DNA of 64,000 nt from Primulina eburnea (lineage: Eukaryota; Streptophyta; Magnoliopsida; Lamiales; Gesneriaceae), in contig NC_133110.1 in assembly GCF_022965805.1 (NCBI RefSeq), forward strand, positions 31,868,790-31,932,789, given 5' to 3'. The notes under the pieces were generated by a model that worked only from the letters and a program-made list of their open reading frames with translations, did not search any database and was not told the DNA's origin. Below are positions 11,659 to 22,067 of the stretch, piece by piece; position 1 is the stretch's first letter, and each line of letters begins with the position of its first letter. The position numbers were made by a program, and so were the translations under genes.

Positions 11659-13692
11659 TTATTCTTTCATCAATCTAGCTGCTTCCACCTTTTTGTCAAG
11701 CACACCGACTTTGAGAGATAGAATCCTAACATCAGCTGCAATGTCTTTGACAGCAGTTAATACTGTAGTCTGCAGCAAGTCGATTTTCTTTGAGACAGAT
11801 ATCTCCATGGATTCAACTCTCTTGCTGCTTGAGTCTTGAGTAAGGGAGAGACTCTCAGCTAGGCCTCTGTTCTTTTTAAGCTCGTAGATCGAAAAGGAGA
11901 TAGAGGTCATAACTATTTGAATAGATTTCAGTTTCCCTGAGTTGAAATCACTGGAGGAGTTCAGCTTCAGAGAGTGAGCAAGTTGAGTGCTTTGAATCTC
12001 CTTTATTTCTTGCATTATCTTTGTCATATTGAGCTGAATGTCCTGAATTTCTTCAAGGGCTAAATCCATGTCCGAGGATGGATGAGGAGATACTGGTCCA
12101 GACGGCCCTGGTTCCTGTTCCTTGCTAGATTGATCAAATATCACCAAAGTCTGGTCAAAAACCTCTGTTTCAGCATGTGTCAGTTCTGGCACGTCCTGCA
12201 CACTGACTTCTGGTTGAATAGGAGGAGAAGAAGATAGATTTGGATCAGCAGATGGACTGTCCTGCTGATTGATTTGATGATCTGTGGAAGTTTCAGTTGG
12301 AGGGTCACTGACTGCTGGTTCTGATTGTTGGTCAACTGAAACTTGCTGCGGTTCGTCAACATGCAACTGAGCCTCCTCAGTGACAACATTTTCTACAGTT
12401 GGCTCAACATTTGATTGAATTGACACATCAGTTTGAGCATCTGTAGCTGCCTGATCTGTTGGAATATCAACTGATTCCGTTGAAGGCACATTTGTTTGAA
12501 ATTCTCGGGCGACTGACTGAATGATCTCATCGATATTGGCAAGTGTCAAGTCAGTCTCTGAGTAAAGTTGAGGATCAGCAAAAGAAGATGATGATGGCAC
12601 ATCCTGAGTTGGCTCTACTGTTGTAGCAGCAGCTTGTTTTGGGGATGGATTTTTATGCTGAGATGGCGATTCATCTTTGGAAATACCTTCATGAATGATT
12701 AATTATTGATCCATTTCCCAAAACTTTATTTGCGATTGCAGAGCAATAATATCGTTTTCTAGCTGAGTGAGCACAGCTCGATCATTGTAAGCAGTTGGAC
12801 TTGTGGGAATGTAGTTCCTTTTTAGCTTCTCAATCAGTTGACCCAGCTTCTTGGCTCTGATTTGATCAAAGAAATAGTTCTTTCTCTCCAATGCCTGAAC
12901 AATTGTACAGCTTTGACCATTTTTAGAACAGTTGCTTCCAACTTGATGAATGTATCCAGTTTAGACTTTTTTTTCAACTGTTTGGCATATGTGTGAGTTC
13001 TGAACTTCGTCCAAGCATCATATACTTTCAGTTTGGACTCAGAAAACGCATTTACCTGTTCCTAGATAAGGTCAATGTGATGCATTTACCTGTTCCCATA
13101 TAAGGTCAATGTGAGTCTGAATGACATTTGATGGCCTGGGCTCTTCGATCAACTTGCCCTTGCCTTTCTCATCAGAGAGAATGTGCGCAATGTTCAGTCC
13201 AGAGTGAGTAACGTCCACTCATTCCTGAATTATGATTCCTTTGGGTCTAGCAGGTGCAAAGATGGTCGGTCAATTGATATTGATCAAAGGAGCTGCAACT
13301 TTTGCTGATTCCTTCTTTTTATCAACTGTAGTGACGATCTTTTTGGATGGATCAATTGGTGGAGGTAACTAAGCTTTAGCTGAAACATCAGTTGGAATAG
13401 CTTTCAAAGGAATAGCCTGAATAGGCTGTTGAGCATCTGATGGCTTCAATCTATCAGCTGGGAAAGATGCCAACATTGCTACTGGCTTTGTTTTCTGTGT
13501 CCTTTGTTTCTTTGTGATCAACTGAAAAGGTGTTTCCTCAGAATCTGATCCACTGACAATCAGTTTTCTCTTGATGGTTTTTAGTGGAGCCAAAGTTCTT
13601 CTCTTCTTCCCTGACTTGGGAACAACCTGCTGCGTCCCAATCTCCTTTTTGATCTTTATAAACTGATCAAGAGAGATATCCAGTTTAGTTTT
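11659..13692 (-). pseudogene. Accessory ORF of outer copia, C-terminal piece
   Basis: This is the last of three pieces of a roughly 910-codon ORF downstream of pol. Open stretches are 13593-13369, 12891-12703 and 12600-11659, with stops or frameshifts between them. They match the inner element's ORF in order: a basic region with SGSDSEET, a segment with TAYNDRAVLTQLENDI, an acidic S/T/P/Q-rich region (ETDLTLANIDEIIQSV), then a heptad-like region rich in L, I, M and Q (LEEIQDIQLNMTKIMQEIK) that suggests a coiled coil. The ORF stops at 11659, about 170 bases before the polypurine tract. It was cut at 13692/13693 by the inner copia and resumes at 26424. No catalytic motif is visible and the function is unknown. 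Confidence 0.8.
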
Positions 13693-14727
13693 TGATAGGA
13701 TCGATTAACGTATCAAGAATGTTTAGAAGGGGGGGGGGGGGGGGGGCGCTGAATAAACACTCACAATTAAAACTGATCTTTTCGAATTTTGAGTTCAGTT
13801 TGGTGACAAACTGATTCTCAGAATCTTGTTGGTCAATGACAATCAGTTAAACTAAAGTAGTTGCGGAAAGTAACTGACTGAAAGATAGAATACGAAACTG
13901 AAATAAAATACACAAGGATTGTTTCTGGATGTTCGGAGATTTCAATTACTCCTACGTCACCCCTTCTATCTCAAGGATAGGATTTCCACTAAAAGACTTT
14001 GATCAAATACATGATTTGTACTGACCCACTTCAGTTTGGACTTATCACTGCCAAAAGCTGAAACTCTTAGTATTACAAAATGTTCTCAGTGCGTAACTGA
14101 TCTTAGCACTATCGAATTTAACGATTATTACAAAGTGCTAGTGAGCTCAAATTGTATCCTTGACTGCTACGAATAAATCAAGTAAGAGTGAGCTGAGATT
14201 TTAGCAGAGTAACATCAAGCTTTGAATAGAGTGATCTCTTCTTTTTCTTCAGCTGTTCTTCTGTCATATTTATAAGCTTCCCATTCAGTGGTAACTTGTG
14301 ATATATTTGAATCTTTGTATCCGTTTATTGCCACTTCATTATTCCTTGGTAATTGTTTGCTTCATTTATTGTAATGCGGCGTCTTAACTGCTTTAGCCGA
14401 AATGCGTTGTTCTAAGCTGTATTGATTGAAGTGCGGCGTTTCACATTCAGTTGCAGTCTTCTATGTCTCTTTGTCGGTTGAATGTTCTTTCTCGAGACAT
14501 GTTTAGTTGAAGGATCGGCTGAATGTATTATTTGTCGGTTGACGTGTTCCAGATTTGCTGGTGAGGAGAATAACTGAATTGCATTTCAGTGGCGTCGATT
14601 AGTTTACTAAATTCAGTTGCTGAGTTCAGTTTACTCGATCAGTTGCTGAGTTCAGTTTACTCGATCAATAGGTTCGTATTTTCAGTTGGTTCATATTTTG
14701 TCAAACCCCGGAATTTAGTTTCCAACA
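13693..14727 (-). repeat. 3' LTR of the inner copia (1035 bp)
   Basis: On the minus strand it starts TGTTGGAAACTAAATTCCGG and ends GTTAATCGATCCTATCA. It differs from the partner LTR (25428-26423) by point changes, a much longer G run (13729-13746) and an extra copy of a short GTTGCTGAGTTCAGTTTACT unit near 14620-14660. TATTTATA at 14267-14274 is the minus-strand TATA box. Confidence 0.9.
13729..13746 (+). repeat. Run of 18 G
   Basis: The partner LTR has only six G at the same point (25465-25470) and the outer LTRs have five or six. The expansion is either replication slippage or a sequencing or assembly artefact. Confidence 0.9.
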
Positions 14728-14912
14728 ATTTCCCCCTTTATGGTGTTTGACAAAACTAAGTAAATAATTACTGAACGTCTGAACTCATTGTAGATAAAAT
14801 AAGATATTGATCAACTGAATAATGGAAACTCATTGTAGATAAAATAAGAGATTGATCAACTGAATAATTGACTACACGAATCTGTAGAGATTTTTCTTCA
14901 ACGAGAAGATTT

Positions 14913-17649
14913 CTATTGTTGTTCTAGAATTTCTTTGATCTCTTCCTCCTTTTTGTCAAACAACTCCATCTTCGTAGATCCTTTTCGAACGTCAGTGAAA
15001 AGAATTTTGACATCTGAGGAGATACTTGAGACAGCAGATTGTAAAGAAGTCTGCAGCAATTCCATTTTATTAGAAACATAAGTTTACAATCGCTCAACTC
15101 GTTGACTGATTATATCCTGAGTTGTAAAGAGACTTTGAGCTAGACCTTTGTTATTCTTCATCTCATCCACAGTTCGGGTAAGAGACTCCATGTGTGCTTG
15201 AATGGCTTTCAGTTTTGCTAAATCAAATTCAATTGAAGAATCCCATTTGACTGTATGAGAAAATTGTGTGGATTGAATTTTCTTGATTTCAGTAATCATC
15301 TGCTGCATATTGTGCTGCATATTCTGGATTTCTTCAAGGACAAGATCCATTTCTGTGGATTGAAGAGGAGGTGACAGATCAGATGTTCTTGGTTCATGTG
15401 AGACTTGATCAAAGACCACCATGGTCCTATCAGATAGTATCGTTTTAGAAACAGTCTGTGCTGGAACATCTGTTTCAGTTACTGCTACTTGGACTGGAGG
15501 AGATGAGGATTGATGTTGATCAGCAATTGGGCTTTCCTGCTGAATAAGATCTTCAGTGAGAAGGTCGTGAACTGATACATCTATTTGATAGTCCTCTGAT
15601 ATTCGTGCTGGTTCATCAGTTGGAATTTTTTCAGAAGAAAATAAAAATGCCTCCATATTCTCAGCAATCTGTTGATTTGGTGATTGAGTAGGAACCACTG
15701 TTTGCTCCTTTAGTTCAGAAACAGCAGGCTGAACTGGTGCTTCTGTTGAGATGGGAACCTCTTGAGTGATTTGATCAGTTGAGTGATCAACTTCTTCAGA
15801 AATGGGTTCACTAATAATAGATTCTGTCACCACTGCTTGAATAATTTCATCAATGTTGGAAAAATTCAACTCGACTTCAGAGTACAACTGATGTTCCACA
15901 GCAGATGATTGTGGCACATCCTGAACTGTTTCTTCAGTTGTAACAATAGTTTGTTCAGAGGGTGGCTCTTTCTGCTGAGAGGAGGGTTCTTCTTCTTCTT
16001 CTTCTTCTTCTTCTTAATCTTCAGAGGCTTCCTCAGGAAGAACTAACTCTTGATCCATTTTCCACACTTTTATCTGAGCTTGAAAGCTAGTAAGATCTGT
16101 ATCTAGCTGAGTGATCACAGCTCGATCATTATAAGCAGTTGGATTGGTGGGAATGTAGTTTGCCTTCAATTTTTCAAGCAGTTGAGATAGCTTCTTAGAT
16201 CGAATTTGGTCAAAAAAATAGGTTTTCCTTTCCAAAGCCTGAACAATTATGGCAGCTTTGGCCATCTTGAGGACAATTGCATCCAGTTTGATAAACTTGT
16301 TCAGCTGGGATTTCTTTTTCAGCTGCTTAGCAAAAATCTGAGTTCTATAAGCGGTCCAGGCATCATAGGATTGAAGTTTTGATGCTGCAAATTATTAACA
16401 TGTTCCCAAACAAGGTCAATATGAGTTTGAATGGAATTGGATGGCCTGAGCTCTTCAATCAATTTGCCCTTGCCTTTTTCAGTACTGAGGATGTGTGGAA
16501 TTTCCAATCCAGTACGAGTAGTATCCACCAGTTCTGTAATCTTTAGACCTTTGGGTCTGGCAGGTGCTAGAACAGTAGGACGATTGATATGGATTAGAGG
16601 AGCTTTGATCCTAACTGTTTCCTTTGTTGCATCAGCTGAGATTTCTGGTGGGATGATCTCCAGAAGAATTGTTTTGATAGGTTCTTGGGCATTTGAAGAT
16701 TTCAGCCTTTCAGTAGGAATAGATTCTACTGTGGTTGGTAATTTTGTCCTTTGTGTTCTTTGTTTGGTTTCTTGGAAACTTTTGGAGAGGGTGTCTGCTC
16801 GGAATCGGATTCACTGATAATCAGTTTTCTTTTAACTATCTTCAGTTGAGCCAATGTCTTGGCCTGTTTAACTGATTTGGGAGCAGCATGTTGCGTCCCA
16901 ATCTCCTTCTTGATCTTTACGATTTGATCAGGAGAGATATCTAATTTAGTCTTGGGTGGCAGAACATTCTTCTCATTGAAAATTTTGAATTTAGATAATC
17001 GTTCCGAATCATCAGCCAACAACCCTTTGAATTTCATCAAATAGCTTAGCGGCACTGCAAATCCTTTGGATTGCTTGGTGGAGGAAAACATATTCTTCAA
17101 GATACTGAAAATAAGTTGTTTCCAGTTGAATTTTCTTCCAGTCACAATAATCGTAGTAGCAGGAAACTTTTCCAAAGTCAGGGCAGCATACGATCCTGCC
17201 TTAGCCAATAGCCCTTTGGCTACGATATCAGCTAGCAACTGAACCTCATGCTTCAGTTCCTTCTTAGGATCGGAAACTTTGATTTTCCGTCCATCAGCAG
17301 AGAGTGCAGTTTGCATTTCTTCAATATCTGATGCTTTAACATCAGCAAGGTGTACTAGTCCATCAGAAGGTAATGAAAAGATTTCTCCGAAAGAATCTTC
17401 AGAAATGGTCATCAACTGACCATTTATAGTGGAAATGATGCTTCCATCAGTGTTGATATATCCATTTGAGTAAAGGTCCTGGAGTTCGTTTGGGTAAATC
17501 TCCTGCGGGTATTGCCCCAAGAATATCCTCAACCCAGCTGATTCAAGCTTCAGAAATACATTTTTCACATCGAATTCTTCGACTGATAAAGCTGATTCAA
17601 AGTTGATAGCCATAGCGTTCAATATATGATCAGGGATCTGTTTTGCCAT
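14913..17649 (-). pseudogene. Accessory ORF of inner copia (about 910 codons), downstream of pol
   Basis: The start at 17649 (MAKQIPDHILNAMAINFES) is chosen because the outer copy begins MANQILAHMLNAMAINF at 29810; an upstream in-frame ATG exists at 17688. The N-terminal part (about residues 1-90) reads FLKLESAGLRIFLG, then YSNGYINTDG, SIISTINGQLMTIS and FSLPSDGL. That pattern recalls the putative plant transposon protein domain found next to plant retroelements; this is my impression, not a search. A basic segment follows (KRKLIISESDSE), then TAYNDRAVITQL, an acidic low-complexity region with a Glu run, and a heptad-like Gln/Leu-rich C-terminus. Frames break near 16740, 16320 and 16014 (TAA), so it is now a pseudogene. 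A minus-strand TATA box at 17761-17768 suggests its own promoter. Confidence 0.85.
15988..16015 (-). repeat. TTC/GAA trinucleotide repeat in the accessory ORF
   Basis: About nine TTC units on the plus strand encode a Glu run on the minus strand, directly beside the TAA that breaks the frame at 16014-16016. Slippage here is a likely cause of length change. Confidence 0.85.
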
Positions 17650-18259
17650 TGCTGAGAGTAAGAAAACCTGAAATTTTGCGAAATACAAGCTCTGAGTGTA
17701 TGAATTTGCTCTGAAAGATGATGTACGCGTAAGAAAGAAAACTGAATTGAAGCAGGGAATTATTTATATGTATGTGACTGTTTAAATTCTGGACACGTGT
17801 CAGTCCATGAAAAAATTTGAATAAAAAAAATGTGTACGTGTGTTGTAAGCATGTGTACAATTTAAACGGTTCAAATGCTTCCACGTTTTTTTAAAAATAA
17901 GATACATCATTAGATAACAGACAGTCACGTCACTTGATTTGGAATATAATATGGTTAATTAGTTAACTTATATGAGAAGATTAGTGAAATACCCAACTGA
18001 ACGATCAGTAGTAAGACTGTGTCCTTTCAGTTGAGAGTTTAATAACATTTGTCTTCTCAGTTAACCTCTTAAAATCATAATTCCCCCTTAATACATGCAT
18101 ATAATAATTAAAGTGACGATATAAAATAAAATTAAAGATCAGAAAGATTATCGTTTGCTGAAACGTTGACGGCCCTTCAGCTTCCATGATTTTCGGCTAT
18201 AAATAGAAGTAACACGGTTAGTTTCAGTCATAGTGGTGAAAATATTCAAGACAAAAAGA
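17650..18259. promoter_or_regulatory. Divergent promoter region between accessory ORF (-) and antisense gene A (+), inner copia
   Basis: Two start codons face away from each other across about 610 bp. Minus-strand TATAAATA is at 17761-17768, about 110 bases before the accessory ATG. Plus-strand TATAAATA is at 18198-18205, 55 bases before the antisense ATG at 18260. Between them lie the palindrome GACACGTGTC (17792-17801, core CACGTG = G-box, a known bZIP/bHLH site) and a block with TGTCTTCTCAGTTAACC and ATTCCCCCTTAATACATGCA. Both also occur in the outer element's equivalent region (29811-30429). The role as promoter is inferred. Confidence 0.65.
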
Positions 18260-18657
18260 ATGGTAGATGCGAGTAGCTCGAGTGCTTCGCCGTTTGCTCT
18301 GGAGACCAGGAAGGCTGTTATAGAAGATTAAGTCTTCTATAAGAGTCTTCACTACTGGGAAAAGTTACAGAGACTTGAGTTCCTGTATAATACTGGAGAG
18401 GCTACCACTCCCGAACTGCTGGCATAGTTGAAAAAGGTGCGGGAACACTTGAACCAAGCTGTGTGACTGGACATCTTTAAGGATGGTCATATCTATCAGC
18501 TAATGCTTCGAAAGAAACTGAAATCCTTAAGCGCATAGCTGTTTCTCATAGCTTTGTCAAGACGTCTACCGCGCCTTTATCCTCTTGGTTGAAAATGTGG
18601 ATAATTGTTGTAGAGGAAAAATATGATGAAGTAATCCGTGCAAATGTTTATGGTTGA
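18260..18657 (+). pseudogene. Antisense small gene A, inner copia (broken)
   Basis: It lies on the strand opposite to the element's gag-pol. A TATA box (18198-18205) precedes ATG at 18260 by about 55 bases. The frame begins MVDASSSSASPFALETRK and shares YWEKLQRLEFL, ATTPELL and HIYQLMLRKK with the outer copy (30430-30849). Early TAA, TAG and TGA codons and a later frame change make it a pseudogene. The last codons (DEVIRAN, then TGA at 18655-18657) line up with the outer copy's DVIRTN end. The downstream text CTTTCCTGCAAATGATG resembles the 3' flank of gene B. The function is unknown and no known motif is visible. Confidence 0.7.
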
Positions 18658-18939
18658 ATGAAATATCTATATGAGATTAACTTTGTTCTTCTCTTTCCTG
18701 CAAATGATGAATTTCATCAGTTGTTATATATGAATTGCGAATTTAAACAGATGAACTGATGAAAGAATAACTTATATAAATTTACTATGAACTGAAATCA
18801 GTTAAGCATTAAGTAATAAATGACAAACTGATATCAGTTGATAATGAACAACTGATAAATAAGAAGCCTGGGTAAATGAGAAAAACGCTTCGGTTGACTT
18901 GAGACTCTTTGGTTTCTTCAACATTTAATGTCATCTGTC

Positions 18940-18947
18940 TATAAATA
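18940..18947 (+). promoter_or_regulatory. TATA box of antisense gene B1
   Basis: TATAAATA follows TCTGTC and lies 39 bases before the ATG at 18987, the same spacing class as for gene A in both elements. The second B copy (19811) lacks this box because the duplication begins at 18978, downstream of it. Confidence 0.65.
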
Positions 18948-18986
18948 AGACGAGAGAGATAAAATGTGAGACAATAACAGTTCAAT

Positions 18987-19418
18987 ATGTCGGATTCAAG
19001 TAATTCTGATGCATGCAGCAGTACACATATTCAAGTTACTGAACAATTAACTCCTTATTTAGAGGAGTTGAAGAAAACGATGGAGGAATATGTCTTAACT
19101 TAGGTGATGTCAACATGGTTCAAAATTCATGTTTTGCAGAGGATAAGTAGTGGTGGTGCTGCTCCTTTTCGTGCTCAAGCAGCAACATCAAGAAAATACA
19201 TTAATCATTTTGAAGTCAGGCATGTTACAAACCTGGTTGATTACAATGTTCTGTTACAAGCAATGCTATGGAAGGAATGATATGTGATTGAGAAGATTTC
19301 TACAACTGAATCATTTTCTAGAATCCGAATTTATGAGTTGAATAAATGGATTACAGAATGGCAAGATTCAGTTGGTTCTAAGTTATCTTTTGTAAGATGG
19401 AATCGATTTTATTCTTAA
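18987..19418 (+). pseudogene. Antisense small gene B, copy 1 (143 codons)
   Basis: ATG at 18987 starts MSDSSNSDACSSTHIQVTEQ, and the frame reaches TAA at 19416-19418, 143 codons on. It is broken only by an internal TAG (about codon 39) and a TGA where a Trp codon is expected. AATAAA (19417-19422) overlaps the stop. Aligned by eye with antisense gene A it shares spacing and residues: MEEYVL/MEDDVF, then KYINHFEV/KYRERLHV, VDYNVLLQAMLWKE/VDIFEYGYVYQLMLKKE and ISTTESF/IANSDSF. This implies a paralogous family. Predicted mainly helical and charged, with no recognised domain. Transcription would run antisense to RNase H and RT. Confidence 0.75.
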
Positions 19419-19498
19419 TAAAGTATCATTTCCAATTTGTTGTTGTGTTCTTATTTTCTGCAAATAATTTTATTAGTAAAACAGTATCAATAATAATT

Positions 19499-19801
19499 TT
19501 AAGACAAGTCAATTAAACCAAGAATATTGCGAAAGTAAGAAAAATTATTCTCGGGTAATGGTTTGGTGAAGATGTTAGCTGCTTGTTGCTCAGTTGAAAT
19601 ATACTCCAGTCTAATGTTTTTCTTCAAAGGATGATCTCTAATGAAGTGGTGCCTGACATTTATATGCTTGGTCCTTGAATGAAGAACTGGATTATAGGTG
19701 ATGGCAATTGTGCTCGTATTGTCGCAAAATATGGGCGATTCATTTGCAATTACTCCATAATCTCTCAATTGTTGCTGGATCCAGATCAGTTGTGCATGCA
19801 G
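19499..19801 (-). pseudogene. Duplicated copia RNase H C-terminal end (copy 1)
   Basis: The open frame from 19768 contains FCDNTSTIAIT, HINVRHHFIRDH and EYISTEQQAANIFTKPL, the standard copia RNase H C-terminal signature, ending at a stop at 19499-19501. It is separated from the rest of pol by gene B copy 2. It cannot be part of the polyprotein and arose by the tandem duplication. Confidence 0.88.
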
Positions 19802-19810
19802 CAGTTCAAT

Positions 19811-20241
19811 ATGTCGGATTCAAGTAATTTTGATGCATGCAGCAGTACGCATATTCAAGTTACTGAACAATTAACTCCTTATTCATAGGAGTTGAAGAAA
19901 ACGATGGAGGAATATGTCTTGACTAAGGTGATGTCAACATGGTTCAAAATTCATGTTTTGCAGAGGATAAGTAGTAGTGGTGCTGCTCCTTCTCGTGCTC
20001 AAGCAGCAACAACAAGAAAATACATAAATCATTTTGAAGTCAGGCATGTTACAGACCAGGTTGATACAATGTTCTGTTACAAGCAATGCTATGGAAGGAA
20101 TGGCATGTGATTGAGAAGATTTCTACAACTGAATCATTTTCTAGAATCTGAATTTATGAGTTGAATAATTGGATTATAGAATGGCAAGATTCAGTTGGTT
20201 CTAATTTATCTTCTGTAAGATGGAATCGATTTTATTCTTAA
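19811..20241 (+). pseudogene. Antisense small gene B, copy 2
   Basis: It begins at ATG 19811 with the same N-terminus as copy 1. It has a TAG in TATTCATAGG after about 25 codons, keeps Lys where copy 1 has a stop (VLTKVMSTWFK), and lacks one base near 20065 (GATACAATG against GATTACAATG), which shifts the frame and ends it early at 20110. The 3' end again has TAA inside AATAAA (20240-20245). Copies 1 and 2 are thus broken at different places, so the source copy was probably intact when duplicated. Confidence 0.72.
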
Positions 20242-20321
20242 TAAAGTATCATTTCCAATTTGTTGTTGTGTTCTTATTTTCTGCAAATAATTTTATTAGT
20301 AAAACACTATCAATAATAATT

Positions 20322-22067
20322 TTAAGACAAGTCAATTCAACCAAGAATATTGCGAAAGTAAGAAACTTAGTCTCGGGTAATGGTTTGGTGAAGATGTTAG
20401 CTGCTTGTTGCTCAGTTGAAATATACTCCAGTCTAATGTTTTTCTTCAAAGCATGATCTCTAATGAAGTGGTGCCTGACATTTATATGCTTGGTCTTTGA
20501 ATGAAGAACTGGATTATAGGTGATGGCAATTGTGCTCGTATTGCCACAAAATATGGGTGATTCATTTGCAATTACTCCATAATCTCTCAGTTGTTGCTGG
20601 ATACAGATCAGTTGTGCACAACAACTGCCAGCAGCAAGGTATTCTGCTTCAGTTATTGAGGTAGCTATGGATGTCTGCTTTTTGCTGAACCAAGAGATCA
20701 GCCTGTCTCCTAGAAACTGACAAGATCCACTTGTACTTTTACGATCAAGCTTACAACATGCATAATTTGCATCTGAATATCCAACTAAATTGAAAGTAGA
20801 GTCTTAGAATACCATAACCCAACATTTTGTGTACCCTTAAGATATTTCAAAATTGCTTTAGCAGCTGAGAAATGTTATTGCTTAGGATTTGCTTGAAATC
20901 TAGCACACATACAGACAGCAAATACAATATCAGGACGAATGACAGTTAAGTACAACAATAAACCTATTAAACCTCAATATAATGTCGCTTTAACTGATAT
21001 TCCCCCTTGATCAGTGTCCAATTTTACTAATGAGCTCATGGGAGTATTTGCAGCTGAACATGATTCCATGCCAAATTTCTTCATCAGCTCCTTTGTATAT
21101 TTAGTTTGACTGATGAATATACCAGTCTCCAGTTGCTTCACTTGCAGTCCAAGAAAAAATGTCAGTTCACCCATCATGCTCATTTCAAACTTATCCTACA
21201 TTAGCTTAGCAAACTTTTCGCATAATTTGGGATTACTTGACCCAAATATGATATCATCAACATAATTTGAACTACTAAAATGTGATCATTTTTAGCAAAT
21301 TTGAACAAGGTCTTATCAACTGTTCCAACAGAAAAATCATGATCAGTTAGAAATTTTGAAAGAGTTTCATACCAAGCTCTGGGAGCTTGTTTAAGACCAT
21401 ATAAGGCTTTGTTCAAATGATATACTTGATCAGGAAAGTCGTGATTTACAAAACCTGGGGGTTGTTCAACATATACTTCCTCTTGTAGTTGACCGTTTAG
21501 GAATGCACTCTTACATCCATCTGATAGACCTTGAAGTTCTTGTGTGATGCATAAGCAAGAAAAATTCTGATTGCTTCAAGTCTTGCAACTGGAGCATACG
21601 TCTCATCATAGTCAATTCCTTCTTCTTGCCTATATCCTTGTGCCACTAATCTTGCTTTGTTGCGTCAAACTGAACCATCCTCGTTCAGTTTATTTCTCTA
21701 TACCCATTTTGTACCTATAATAGTTTTTGAAATTGGTCTTCGAACTAAGTTCCAGACATTGTTATAAGTGAACTGATTTAGCTCTTCTTGCATTGCATTT
21801 ACCCAGTTAGGATCAGCAAGAGCTTCATCAATTTTCGTAGGTTCTAGTTGTGAAACAAAAGCTGAATAGATAAATAAATTTAGCATTTGATTACGAGTTC
21901 TTACTGGATCAGATGGATTTCCTATTACCAGTTCAATGGATGTGATTTTCTCCATCTGTACTCAATATTTGTTGTATCAGCAATTTCTTCAGTTGGTAAC
22001 TGAACACAGTTTTCAGTCTCAGTTGGTGTTTCGTCAACTGGTATTTGAATTTTATCATTATGCTCTA
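20322..22067 (-). pseudogene. Inner copia RT and RNase H
   Basis: RT begins near 21955 (LVIGNPSDPVRTRNQMLNLF, EALADPNWVNAMQEELNQF, GTKWV). It continues with [36 protein letters not shown] and the RNase H end (EYISTEQQAANIFTKPLPE) near 20420, stopping at 20322-20324. The catalytic YVDD text is present (TATGTTGATGAT on the minus strand, near 21255), but a missing base just before it shifts the frame. There are further stops, for example in the NKARLVAQ and RNase H regions. The protein would copy the RNA and remove the template; this copy is inactive. Confidence 0.9.

Larger units (their letters stand above)
18978..20620. repeat. Tandem duplication, unit about 824 bp (antisense gene B plus RNase H end)
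   Basis: Copy 1 runs from about 18978 to 19801 and copy 2 from 19802 to about 20620, with near-identical text over the unit. Each unit contains an opposite-strand gene B and the last ~90 codons of RNase H on the minus strand. The junction is at GTTGTGCATGCAGCAGTTC (19790-19808), where the RNase H text of copy 1 runs into the start of gene B copy 2. Copy 2 keeps continuity with the rest of pol, so copy 1 holds the extra RNase H end. Confidence 0.88.

Noticed and set aside
14913..17649. A retroviral-type envelope protein.
   Set aside because: Although the position matches Sirevirus envelope-like ORFs, I see no signal peptide, transmembrane segment or cleavage site, so I only call it an accessory ORF.
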